From NCBI RefSeq assembly GCF_028769735.1, contig NC_088170.1, positions 47,029,585-47,093,584 on the forward strand: DNA of 64,000 bases, in the 5' to 3' direction. Positions 48,021 through 60,963 of this stretch are shown here, one piece after another (position 1 is the stretch's first letter; each line of letters starts with the position of its first letter). The stretch comes from Zonotrichia leucophrys gambelii (lineage: Eukaryota > Chordata > Aves > Passeriformes > Passerellidae). The notes under the pieces were generated by a model that made no database searches, was not told the DNA's origin, and was given only the letters and a program-made list of their open reading frames with translations. Made by a program: the position numbers and the translations under genes.

Positions 48021-50624
48021 TGTGTTTGCAGAATGACCTGAGTGTTGCTGTAGTAGTCCCTTGTATGAGCTGCTGCCAGGTGTATTTGTTTTCTGTATAC
48101 CCTCTTCCCTTCAACTCTACATTGCATGCTGAAAGGCAATGCAGCTAATGATGGTCTGAGATAGATGAGGAATCTGTGTACTTTGTTGTCACTCCATGTC
48201 AAGAGATAACTTTTTGCTGTTGTTGATCCATTTACAGAACAGTAGTCAAACTTAAACTGTTCCAGATGGCCATAAGATAGGTGTATGTATTCTGCATATC
48301 ACTAATAGCCAGAATTACTTGGAGCCTTTTAGTTTCTGTTTTAGTTTACTTGTGATTCTCAAAATGTTATCTGAATTTATGGTCTGAGGCTGAGGAAGTT
48401 TGGATGGCAATAATCACCAGTAACAGACAAAGGTGAAATTCTTTAAGTAGTGTGAAGATTACTGTGCTTGCTGTGTTTGGGCCTGAAGTAAATTGTATCT
48501 GTATTTCAGAATATTTTCCGTGTTTAGTATTGGTACTGTCTCAGAATTAATCATGCTGCTATGCCTATATGGGAAAGAATAGTTATCTTCTTTTTCTGAT
48601 TATTTCCTCTTATAGGGAAAAAAGTAGAATATGCTTGTAATAGCTCCTTAAAGAGGAGGAATAAGAAAACTCTTGACTGCATTCTATGTGAAATATTATA
48701 CTACCAAGCCAATGAGTCAGTGTGGTTTTACTCTTCTGTTTTCAGTACTAACAGTATTTAATTAGCCATATTTAGCAAAGAAAACACTAAATTACAAAGT
48801 GTAAGGAAGTGTCATTATCTAAGACATACTTTGAGGAACCTGTCTGCTGGCAAAAATGTCATGGATTTAAACCATGGCAAAAGTTCTTTTTTTCTTGTTT
48901 TAGATTTAATTTTGTATTTGCTGTCTTTGGTGTGAAAAGCATGGTGCAGGTTTATAAAGGTCAAAGGCAGTATATTGTGTTTACATCATAATAATGAAAT
49001 AAATTCTTGAAAATAGAAGGGTCAAAATAGTTCTAAATATTTTTTATTTTTTTATTTACTGATAAAAAAGTGAAAGAGGGGGAGAGGGACTCATGGTGAC
49101 AGGATAAGCCTCAGCTAAGTAATCATAGTTAAACATTTTTCTTCTTTATACAGCTACATAGAGTAAAGGGAGATCTAAATACTGCTTACTTCTTATGCAT
49201 TCTGATAATATGAGACCTGTAGTGCAAAAGAACCCCCAAGTACCTTTCTTTGAAGGTATTTTTATAAAAGACAAGGAGAAACAGGAGCCTATGACCTGTT
49301 GGTGTCTTGTTGTGGCGTGGCTTTCTATTTTCCCTTAAAAGTTTTTTCATAATCCAAACCCAAGGAACCTTTTGACAAACATTAAAATGTCAAACAGCTG
49401 TGCTCATTCAGGCTATTTCTAATACCAATTTTTAAAAATCATTTTATTGGCAAAGTAGGTTTCCACATATATTGAGGCTTGATTTAAGAAAATGGTTGAT
49501 TATTTGATACCTGCGCCTTAACTCTTTTTGAATAAACTGAAGTGTTCTGGTGTGTGAGAAAGGTTTTTGTGTGGATACTGCTCTTGAAGTTTGTGATTAT
49601 AAAATGCAAACTCATACATCCTACCAGAAGAACTTTTCAAATTCTGTTTTGAATCATCGGACCCATGATTTTTAGAGGCTTAAATTTTACTTGTAAACTT
49701 TCTTCCCTCAAATTGTATGCAGTATCTCAATTATCATGTTTTCTCTTTGAACTATAAATATTATGACGCTTGTTTGGAGAAAATTTAGCAATGCTAATGT
49801 TAATTACAGCAGAATTTCAGCTAAGAGACTTTTTCCTCTTGCAAAGGTTCCTCACATTTAAGAGAGTTTTATTGATTTATAACTCAAACTTAAGGTTGTA
49901 TAATGTTTGCATAAAATGTCAAGAAGTTTACTTTTGAGACAAGTCAAGTAGAGCAAAGAGTTAGGCAAACCTATTAAAAAATGGCCTTTGAGTCAGATTT
50001 GACCTTCAGGGCAAGTTTTTGCTACTGAGAGCATAAACTATTGCCATTCTTTGGCAGATCAGGGGCAAGCCTGTCTTCGGGTACAGTAACTCGGAAGTAC
50101 ATCTTCAAAAATAAAACCTCTTAGCCAGTTAGAAGGCATCTACCTTTCCCAGTCTCCTTTCTTCAATAGGACAGGTGCATATTTTGACTGTATTCCATCA
50201 GTTGCAAGTTGAAATAAAATTCACATTTTGACAGAAAAGCAATGAAAGATTATTGTGCTAACCAGAACTGGCTGTGAAAGCAGTGTCAAACCAGAATGGA
50301 GCATCCTTTAGGACTGTACAATTCAGGAATACAGGAGATCAGTGAACAGTACTCTTTTTGCTTGAATTTCAAAATGAAAGAAAATAAGATTTGGTGAGAT
50401 GATTTGGGATTAACCTGCCTGGAAAAACTTTTCTGAGGGATCAACCTCAGTTTTTCACAGAGGTGATGCAGAAAAATATTTAGATGGTGAGGCAGGATAC
50501 AGAGTAACCTTGGATAGTGTACATGCAGTTTTCTTATAGGTGACTTTATCAAATTACACAATCTCATTTAGTATTTTGCAGCTCACTTTGTAAGTATGAC
50601 TTTGTGAAGTATTTCCCTGCTTCA

Positions 50625-50640
50625 ATATATATATATATAT
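50625..50640. repeat. (TA)8 microsatellite
   Basis: Short uninterrupted AT dinucleotide run. Confidence 0.9.
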
Positions 50641-53600
50641 TCTTTTTACTGTGTGGTGACTTTTTAGTGATGAGTCACTGCCATATTTATAATGTAAAAT
50701 CAGTGTTGGTAAATATTTTTATCCAGCAGTAGATAGATGATTGGGTGGCACTGTACATTAATCACGCTATGAAGTAACTGACAGAATACATTCAGGCAGC
50801 TGGAGCAGCTGTAAGGTCTCTGTGCTCCCTGAGAGTCTTCTGCACAGCCCTTCTGAAGCTGTCCTGTGCTGGATCAAATCCTGGAAACTTGCAACTAGTG
50901 TGAGTTTTGTATTTACAACAAATAAGACAGTGTTTAACTTTGGAAATATGGAAGGGAAAAAAACAACTCAGAACACTTTTTAAAGGAGGAATTCTAGTAA
51001 AAGGTACCTGGTTTTTATCCACTCCTCTTCTTGTTCCACTCATTTGACTGTTACTTGATATACTTCTCGGTCCACTTGATTTTCTGATTCCCATTTGTAG
51101 CATGGTGTTATGTCTGAGGAATCTTTTTCTTACAGTTTAGTTGACAAACTCAATTTTAAGTAAATCACTATTTGGTTTTGACTGTTTGTGTTATTATAGA
51201 ACATCTGCTACTCTAGCATTTTCAGAAGAACAGAGAGAGATCCCATTTGCTGGGCTATGCTCCCTCCTTGAACAAGAGAAAATAACTTGGCAAAAGCTTT
51301 TGTTTGTTATTAAATCAGCATCCACACCAGGAATTCTGCTGTGATAGCTGGAATAGGGCAAGAAGTTCCAGTCTCATTATTTATATTTTGTTGAATTTTT
51401 TTGGAGCAGGTCCTTATGTAAAAGGAGAGAAGACTTGCTTTCAAGCACAGGGAAGGTTGCCATAGAAAATATATTTTACTTTCAAAACTTGGGGATAGAA
51501 GTGCATTTCATGATGGCTATAATGGAAAACTATTGATTTTTTAAAAAAACTCCTTAGAATTTAGGGTAATTTTGGAAGAAAGTAAAGGGTGCGTATCAGT
51601 GATATGGTGGAATCAAAGTTGGAGGAATGCTGAAGGTTTGTTCCCATTTTTAATAAATTATTCTGTATCCTCTTTCTCTTATTTGCCTTTATAAAGTAAA
51701 AGAATAAAGAAAGGACTGGCCCATCCCTCTAATAATTCTGATGCCAAGCCATTTTTCTCTTTTCTGTTTGTAAAATTTTCTCTAGTACCCCTTTTTCCTA
51801 TTTTTGTTTGTTTGTCTATTTGGTTGCTTGAAGAGTCCTTTGTTTCCCCACTTCTTTCTCAAATACAATGGCAAACCTGTAAGCAATGACAGCAAGGTTG
51901 TGCTTAGAGGTTGACTGAAAGTATCTTAAAGTGCTTCAGTACAAAATCCTGTTTCAGCATCTATGTGTTAACATCAACATTTAAGCTGGTTTTTAAGCAG
52001 CAATGACCTTTTCTGTATTAGCATGAGTAATCTGACTATTGGAGAGCTAACAGTGAATTTTGTAAAGATACTGTGCAATTCAGGCAAAGCCCCCAGCTGT
52101 TAAATTTTACAACACACTACGAAACTCAGCTTCTAGAACCATGTGATAATATGAGATTTAATTTTTCATAAAATAAAAAAAAAAATTAACCTGGTGTTAG
52201 TTTGTAGTTACTGACAAAAGCAGAAAGTTAAAGACTGAAAACTGGGGAAGCCAATAAAAAGCATGTATTTAAAAATAAAACATTGGTAATTTTTGAGTAG
52301 GTTGGCTTCTCTCTTTGTACTGCACTGTAGAGAAACAGGGATTTTTGGCTGAATCATCATAATGCTAATTAAATAAAAGGTAGTAGGGAAATATTCCATA
52401 ATGATTTGTTAGTTCTAGCAGCCTCAGAAAATGTTATGGCACAGTAAAATGTAGCCAGTTATACTCAAGGACATGAAAGAAAAGGGTGCTGGAATGAATT
52501 CCAAATGGCAGATAGAATGGCAGATTGCCAGGACTCTCCAGAAGAGTGGATATGGTGGCATTAAGAACAGTGTAGTTCTGCCCCCGTAGCAGTTGTTTGA
52601 GTGGTTCCCCAAGTGTTTTTGTTTGGGGCCAAGAAGTGCAAGTGAGGCTGCAGTGTTTGCCAGGCAGGGAAAAGCTGCACGGTACAGGGGCAGTTTGGCT
52701 CACCTCTCACCAGCCTGGTGATGCTGGGAATGCTTTTGTGGCTGAAGGCTTGTATCAGCAGCGAGGGAAGGTGGGTTGTGTTTGATGTGGTTGCTGTGCT
52801 GTGCGTCGGATCTTTGTGGGTAAGACAAGCTTGCTGTCTCAGCTGTGACTTCTTCAAAGCTTTTAAACTGTAAAGGACAAGAAAAAGTAGCTAAATTCTA
52901 ATGCTTTCACTTAAAATGATGTTTCTTTTCTTGAAATCCTTCAGCTTACTGTAAAAACTTGTAATAAAATGTTTTTAAAATGCATAAATGGACATTTTTC
53001 AGTATTGCAAATAATACTGACCCAGCATGGATTTCATTTCTGTATCTGCACTCCATTAAAAAAAAGTAATTGTGATTAGTGCAGAAGGATTTTTTTTTTC
53101 TGTGAATAAAGAGAAGTATGTCTTCTAAGACAAAACAAAAGGTTTCAAAACCAAACAAAACAACTGTGTTGCAAAAAGCACCGATTCCAAGCATGGAGCT
53201 AATTCAAATTTAAATGCTACTTAAAAATATTTTAAACCCAAAGATGAACCAAATAAACTTCAGTGGGTCAAATTGCATAGTTTTGTAAGTTGAAAGAACT
53301 GTTCTTAATAGGGAATGAAAATAATTCCATAGGTACTGTTGAATGCTTTTAAACACGCTGGAATGAGAATAATCCCTATCTGCATGTTAGAGATAAAAAC
53401 TAGTATTTTGCTGTTAATATCGTTTGGACACAACAATTTCATAGGGAATTATATCTTGTTTCATGAACAGAGTGGAGAATCAGAATTTTAGCTCAGTGGT
53501 GGAATGAAAGAAAAATGTTTTACAGGTAATTTCATCCCATTAAAACAATTTTTCTATTTTTTCAACTAATCTGATGCTGTCCTATTGAGGTAATGCATTT

Positions 53601-55446
53601 GTTTCTCTGAATTTTTGCACTTGTTGCTGTTGGTCACTGATGTGGCACTGTATTTTTCTAACAGGACAGATTTGTAACTGTGTGGCTGAGATATCAGAGC
53701 TTTCTTATGTATTGTTTGAGCAGCTTATGCTTTGCTTCCTTTCAGGAAACCAAGTGCATCGTTTTTACAGGAAGTTTGGTTTACAGCAGGCACGGTCAGC
53801 AGTCTGACTTTTGCTCTGCTCTAAGGGATGGACCCGTGAGCAACTGGCAAAAGCTCATTTGGTTTTTGTTTTTATTGCTATATTGAATTCATGTAATCGA
53901 GGTCATTATGAAAACTTGGCCAGGATGTGTGGGTTTTTCCAGCCAAGTCAGAAAGAGGTCTTGCTGGATCATTTTGCTAGAATGTGATAAATAAGCAGTT
54001 TAGTAAAAAATAATTGCCTTTTTTCCTTAGTATTGGTGACGATGATTGTATGTTCAGTACATTCAGTGTTGACTTTGACACACAAAGCTCTGAGTTGAAA
54101 AAGGTTTATGTTCAGAAAGACTCTGTTGCCTTTTCCCTTGGCATATGAAACAACTGGTTTTGAGTCAAAGTTAAACTGCTGTCGGGTGGGGTGGGGAAGG
54201 GAAAAGACAGCTCTGATACAGAGATTCAGCCTTTTAGTCCATGGTTGCTTGTAGATTTTAATCTAGGGAAGAAAAAAAAAGAATATAGGTTTTTCAAGGA
54301 CTCTAAAAAGAGCACTTTTCAAAGTATATTCTCAAGAATCTTACATGTAGAGCTTTCACAAAAATATTTTGGGTTAGATGGTGCCTTGTGACTTCAAGGT
54401 ACACCAAAGAGTTACTTCAAAGGTGGAAAAAGAACTCTCATTTCTGGGTCATCCTGATGCCAAGCTGGTGCATTAGTGGCATACAGCCGCCCTTGAGACA
54501 GCCTTGGTGACAGGAGCTGTGCCTGGACTTTTTGTGTGATTCAAAATCCTTTGGTGACCTGAGGTCCCTGGAGTGCTTTGGGATGGGGAAGCCCCACTCA
54601 TCCAGCCCATGGACTCAGACACCTGGTGGTTTGGTGAGAGGTATCCTGTGCCCATCTGCTGGACCCTGCTTGCCATAAGGGAATTCTTGCAGCTGAAGAA
54701 CATCCATAAATGAGACTAAAGCTTCTCAGTGTGTTGCCTGTGCAGATAGATGCTGCTTCTCTTTCTCCTCACACTTTGCTTTTTCAGGATCAGGAAACAG
54801 ATGGACATTTACTGCTCTCTCGACCATTTTTCGACATCTTTTTTCTCCTACTGGCAATCACTCTGTTAACTATGAAGTCTGCATTTATGAAAAGATGGGT
54901 CATGAAGAGTTATTATTGTGGACCTCAAGTCCTCACCCTGCTTTCTGACACAGAATTTTCATTTTCCATTGTGCTGCTAGTGCTGAGTGTGGCTGATTTT
55001 TGGCCTGGGCTCCAGGCTCCTCTCGGACCTTGAGTGGAAGGGGAGCTATTGCTTCAGGACTTGATCTCTGTATAAGTATAAAATGTTTATCTTTGTTATA
55101 TTTCACTGCTTATCAACTAATGAGTTATCATTTAATTCTTTTCTTACTTGTAAAATCTGTAGCAAATGCTTCAGATTTGCTGGGATTTTACTTGTGATTT
55201 TTTTTTTCTTCTTCCACACTCTTTTCTGCTCTCACAGAAATAAAGTGGCTCAGCTCACTATGTATTATTTCTCTTTGTCTCCTTCCCTTCCAGTGTTCTC
55301 TTCTTCTGGCTAGTTCCTATAGGCTCTTTTTTCTTTTGATGTTTTTGCTCTACTATTGTTTTAATAATGTAAAATCCCAAGTTTTGGGTGTTATTTGGCA
55401 TTATTGTCCATTTGCTTCTCTTGTTATATTTTTCTTGCAGCTGTGC

Positions 55447-55469
55447 TTTTTTTCTTTCTTTCTTTCTTT
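55447..55469. repeat. (TTTC)n microsatellite
   Basis: A T run followed by four TTTC units in a pyrimidine-rich setting. Confidence 0.85.
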
Positions 55470-56668
55470 GGTTTTCTGGTACTTTGTATCAGCCAATGCC
55501 AAACTTAGCATCAGCTATATGTTGCAAGAAAGAATAGCAAAGAGAAAATAAATGGAGCAATGGAATCAAAAACTCAGTTATCAATTTATATATTACTATA
55601 TTTGTATTCATGTTCTGTGTTTTCCTGCCATCTTTTAATATAATCTTCTCTGTTGCTGTTACTATGTTTTCACTTCTGTTTTTGATTTCTGCAATTAGTT
55701 TTGTTAATAGTAGCATTGGGTATTAAAATTGTAGAGATTGCAAAAGATGGTGCACTGAGAGCAGGTGATCACAACTGAGGTGGAACACTTTCTAGAATCT
55801 TCTGAAATTCTGTCACTTACGTGAGCTGAGGATTAGAAGTCAAGGGAGCAGTGAACATTAAGGAAATTGCTCATTCCAAGCATTTCCTTTTGGGTTCTTT
55901 TTAAAACCAAGTACAGCCAGTTTATATGCATTTTTTTTGTATGAGTTTCGCTGACCACTGTAATCTTGACATGTGCACACTTGATATATACGGTCAGTGG
56001 AAAATAAACCTGACCTCAGAATATCTTCATACTCAGAGATGAATGCTGTATGGGCTTGTCTGAGAAGCTGCTGCCTCACCATCCCACATTTTTTCCTGTG
56101 GTAAAACAGAGTCTAGTTTGTCAGTGGCTGCAGGGGTTTTGAGGAAGGCAGCAGGAGGTGCTGGAGGCAAGAGGACCTGTTTGTGCACTTGCTCAGGTTA
56201 TGGCTGTTAATGACACTGAGGTTATCTCTCCTGACTGGTGCATCCTGCTGTGCCGCTTATGAGGCAAAACCCAGCAAGCCATATCCTGTTGTTTGGAGCT
56301 TCTCTTTGATGTTTTTTACTTTATTTGGGAGCAAGTAACACAATGGTGAGGGGCATCAAAACTATTTCAAATATTTGAGACTTAATGTGTCAAATTCCAT
56401 GGGACATCAGTGTGTCTTTATGCAGTGGTACTACTGTATGTTGTAGCAGATACAAATAGCATAACTGCTGTAATGGCACCCCAACAGCTTGGATTACCTT
56501 TAGTGGTTGATAAACTTTCTTTTAAAGTTGGGGCTCCAGAAACAAAGCATTCTGTTCCTCAGTGAGATGGATTGTATTGCACTCCTAGTGCCCTTTATCA
56601 TTTCAGAGCCCGTCTTCACATTTAGGAAATTGCTGATTATTTGTGTTGAAGAAATAGATCTATTTTAA

Positions 56669-56713
56669 TGCATTAAGAATTAGCAAAAAGCTAATTCTCT
56701 GATTCTTAATGCA
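56669..56713. repeat. Two mutually exclusive nested hairpins
   Basis: The 12-base arm TGCATTAAGAAT (56,669-56,680) is repeated inverted as ATTCTTAATGCA (56,702-56,713). Inside and overlapping, AGAATTAGC (56,676-56,684) is inverted as GCTAATTCT (56,690-56,698) around AAAAA. The arms share bases 56,676-56,680, so only one hairpin can form fully at a time. Confidence 0.85.
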
Positions 56714-56788
56714 CTGATTGTTCAGTTCTGAGATCCAGTGTTTTCAAGCCACTGTGTTTTATGAAAGAAAATGTAACAACAACCAGTC

Positions 56789-56815
<27 letters not shown>
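56789..56815. repeat. Poly-A tract, 27 bases
   Basis: An uninterrupted run of 27 A. It could be simple sequence or the tail of a retroposed copy; no recognisable parent sequence or flanking duplication was found. Confidence 0.95.
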
Positions 56816-56819
<4 letters not shown>

Positions 56820-59800
56820 AAGTAGATGAAGATGTCTCTTAATAAATTACCTCTGTAGAAAACACAGGATGAAATAACTAAAGATCTCACCTTAAATAAG
56901 AAAAAAATCTTAAATTGTAAAAAAACCCCAAACCAACTTACAAACTAGCTGCAACAGCAAACAACTGAACAAGGAACTAGCTGCAGTAGTAACTAATGAA
57001 TCTATTAAACTCCATAAATATGCCCTAGGAGTGTTGGATTGGAGATTAGGAGTAAACCTGCTATTCCACATGTGTGTGCAACTGCTACTACTGCAGTACA
57101 TATTTGTAACACTATGAAACATAAGAGCAAATACAGTGCAATTCTTTTCCAGTCCTAGCAGAATGCTTGAGAAGAAAAATGGATGCAGAAATGTTGCAAG
57201 TGAAAAGTTTCTGGTAAAATTTCCTACTCTTGGATGAAACTTTATGTAGGGATTTATTCCCCAGGTGTATGGGTGCCTATTACCTATAATGCCCTGGTTT
57301 GTGTTTGGCTCTTGGTATTTTGTGGTGAGTTCCTGTTGTTTGTTCTCAAGAAACGACAAACTATGCTATAGTAAGAACTGTATTCAACTTTATGTAGGTG
57401 TAGTTTGACAATCAGTGCAGTATGTGAATTCTCTTTATTTCTAATTATATTGCGATCTACCAAAAATTCCTAGATCATCTGCAAAGTTTACCATAGGTGA
57501 CAATATTTGCAGTCTCAGAAAAAAACATTGCTAATGATGGCAAGATATGTTCGATAAAGAAGAATAATTTACTGACAATCTTGAAATTAGAAGCCAAAGG
57601 GTATTTTGATTCTGAGATAATTTTTACAAGATAGGTAACTAAAAATGTTAGGGGTTTTACTCAGTGTAGCAAATATTTAAAATTTGCTGTTGCAGTCATT
57701 AAAGAAAATCAGTGGACATTTGTTCATTTTGTGGAATCACATCAGGAAGGATGTAGGATTTGTAAATAGAGAAAGTCACCCCATATTGCCAGTTGGAATG
57801 CTTTTCAACTTTGTAAACCCTGGCTACGAGCCCTTTTCATGCTTCCCTGTGCTAACCGCATCTCTCTGGGTATGTCAAAGACATCTTTATACAATTCCTG
57901 CAACCCTTCAAACAGTGTGTAAAGTCCTGCAGTGCTTCCAGAGGAAGGCACTGCAGGTGTCTTTGCACAGATATAAGAGTACTTTGGGCACTGTCTTGTG
58001 CACTTGTGTTGCTTCTCAACCCATAGACACACATGCACACGTTTGCCATTCTTGTCCACCTTTCACCAAGTGAAAGCTGACAGGATAAAATGTCTTTTCC
58101 CTTTGTCCCCTGCCAGCCTTGTTTCTGTTATACCAGGTGTTCCCTGGATGTGCTCTCAGATGTATTCTAACAAAGTGCTCTCAGTGTGGGTCCTGTAAAA
58201 CTCGTACCAGCAATTTTACTACAGTATTTTCATTACAAAGGACATCCTGTTTCATAATAATATATTGTATTCATTTTGAAGATGTCCTCATGTCTTACAA
58301 GAAGGAATTCTAAAAAGGTGGTTGATGCTGTTAGTTGATACTTTGTTTTCCTTGTAAAGTCAGCATGGTATAAAAAATTCAGTGTAAAAAAATGATTTTA
58401 AAAGATAGATGGTGCCTTGATGGTACCTTGTTATTTAGTTAATGTATGCCTTCTGTGATATGGTAGCTGCAGTATATGCTATTTATGTCCCAGAAAATAT
58501 TCAAAAATAATTGCTGACAAAAGCCACTTCACAGGTTGACTCAGAGGTACGTCTTGTAATCTGAATGTTAATATTCTGGATAGCTAGACAGAGAAAGCTA
58601 TTGATGTAGTTTGAAGATCATATTAGAGACTAGTCAGGATTTAGTTAGAAAGTGGGGATGGAGAAGGATTGAGATACTTGAGTTCTTCCAGTTTCAGTAA
58701 CATTTTATGCTTATTGAGCCTATAACATACAATATATGATTTTCTTGAAAAGTTAAGATTTTTTTGCTTGTCTGTGAGAAACATTGCCTTTTATATCTAA
58801 AGAATTTATGTTTTCTCCAGAAGTAATTTAGAAACACCTTAATTTTACTGTAGAATTCAGGCAGCCCTGGTTTTACTGTGCAATCCTTGACTGCCATCTG
58901 CTTTATTTTCCCCCTTATGCTTAAATCAGTGTTGCAAAGAAGCACTGATAAAAACCAGAGGCCTGATTCTTACCTCTCTTACATATGGTCTGTTCCATGT
59001 GATCCATGCAGAGGGAGTAGGAGCAGTGTCCACTGAGATCAAACAGTTCCTCCAGCTCAAATTAATTTGTAGATCTTGACTTTCAGTGTTAGTGGAACCA
59101 ATCAGGACCTCTGTATTTCCAAAAAAACTCATCTTCCAATTGTAGTTGCAACCTTTTGGGGAAGAGAGAAGGGTTAAGAATACAGTGAAACAATATGATG
59201 TATTTTCTCAATGTTTGAAAATGCAATTACAGTTTTTACAACCAGGAGTTGTGCATTTTATTCTTCTACATCCACCTGCAAAAATACTGTTACTGTGGCC
59301 TGATTTGTCATCATAAACTGTTGTGTCATACATAAGGAAAAAAATTGTTCTTCCCTCTCTGGGTGTGTAGTCAGATAACTCAAGCTGTAAACTGGAAAGT
59401 TTTTTTTCCATCACTTTCATTGGCCAGACTAGCAAAACTCCACAGATGTCTGTATCAGCTGCTTTGGAATTGCTTTTGATGTGATTAGGCTACTAATTAA
59501 CTGTCTCAGTTCTTCTCTCCCGCCTGATGTTTTGTTTTGATTCACTTTGACTCAGAGGAGTCTGCATTCAGTGTGTGTTTGTTTTTGTGTTTTGTATAAA
59601 ATCCCTAATGATAGCTTAGACTGTCTTCTTTTGGTCCTCTTTTGGTTGAGAGTTTCCCTCTGTTGACATACATTTTCCTCTTAAATGCATGCATCAGAAT
59701 TTTTCTTTTAAGAACAGCTGGGACTTTGCAAGGTGTAAATCAGTGTTCAGTCAGGGTGCATATCTATGTGAATATTCATTTAAAGTATGCTAAGAGTTTT

Positions 59801-60940
59801 ACAGTCTGAAGGAGAATGTGCATAGTTACTTCAAAACCATCAAAAACCATAATAAATGTTTACTACTTGAATTCACCAGATAATAACCTTACAATTAAAT
59901 TATTGTGCAAAGTCAGTTAAATAACAGCAGAAGTCACTGTATTAAGGCCCCCTTTGCAAGGAAACCAACAAAAAGGAGGTGTGAAACACGCTAATAGATT
60001 ATATGCTATAGCAATATATGGCCTTTTTATTGCTTTTCCAAGGCAGCAGATTCATGTGCAGTTATTACTACCTGTATTATCTGCTAGTTTTCTATCAAAA
60101 AAGATTCAGTCTATTGAATCATTAATCCAATATTTATCATTCTTATTGAAAATCCACTAGTGTTAGCACTGTATAAAATATTGACTTAAATCTACTGGTT
60201 TTGCTAAAGATTAAAAACATATTAACCTGAAAAGCATGGTATTTCTTAGGACGTTTTGAAACTACTCATTGTAGATGTTTGAAATGACAATTTTTCTGTG
60301 TTGTCTGAGGAATGATTTTTTTCTTAAATCTTTAACATATAGTAAGTGACCAGTACCATCCTGATTTGATGATGCTGAATGTTCATCCAACACACATTTG
60401 AAATTTTGATGTGTGTTGCATTAGTTAGTGAATATCAAGAATAACATTTTTGCTCATACATAGAGTGTAAAATGGGATCTTTTGTAGCAGCACACGGCCT
60501 GTTTAGAATGATATAACAGGCGCTGAATGTTCACATATCAAACAAAATGCCATCTTTCTGTAGAAAAGAGGTGTCAAAAAGTTTCTTTGTACCTTTAACG
60601 CATGTGATTATGTAGTACAAAATGCAGAGTTTGTAAAATTTCTTGAATATACAGGCAAAAAATGAATAATTCAAAACAACTCATAAGTTCTACATTCTAT
60701 TGTATCTTTTATAACGCAGGCAGAAGATAGCATTGTGTTCCCAGTAGAGCTGAATTTGCACAAGTTACACCTCGGAAAATGCCAGATGGTCTATGGTCTA
60801 CTTTTGAGAGCTGTCACATATGTAAAGATTTGAAAAAAGAAAGACAGCTGAATGAGAGCAGTGGATCATTAAAGAGAGAGTGAGAGTCCCTGGGTATCAC
60901 TGTGTTTTAAGAAGCATTGTGTCGTTCTCCATATTACACC

Positions 60941-60963
60941 TTTTTTTTTTTTTTTTTTTTTTT
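60941..60963. repeat. Poly-T tract, 23 bases
   Basis: An uninterrupted T run of 23, which on the minus strand would be a poly-A run. No adjacent retrocopy was recognised. Confidence 0.95.

Noticed and set aside
53490..53512. TAGCTCAGTGG word resembling a tRNA A box
   Set aside because: No B box or cloverleaf follows within 100 bases.
54710..55033. 107-codon frame with hydrophobic segments, possible membrane protein
   Set aside because: The hydrophobicity reflects T-rich codons. No acceptor or donor fits the phase-1 gene structure.
56910..57359. 149-codon minus-strand open frame
   Set aside because: It is the longest open frame outside CR1 and the CpG island, but it has no motif, no start context and no splice support, and its length is within what AT-rich DNA of this size can produce.
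57684..58073. 129-codon plus-strand open frame
   Set aside because: It is open on the opposite strand as well, with no recognised family and no splice sites placing it in the gene.
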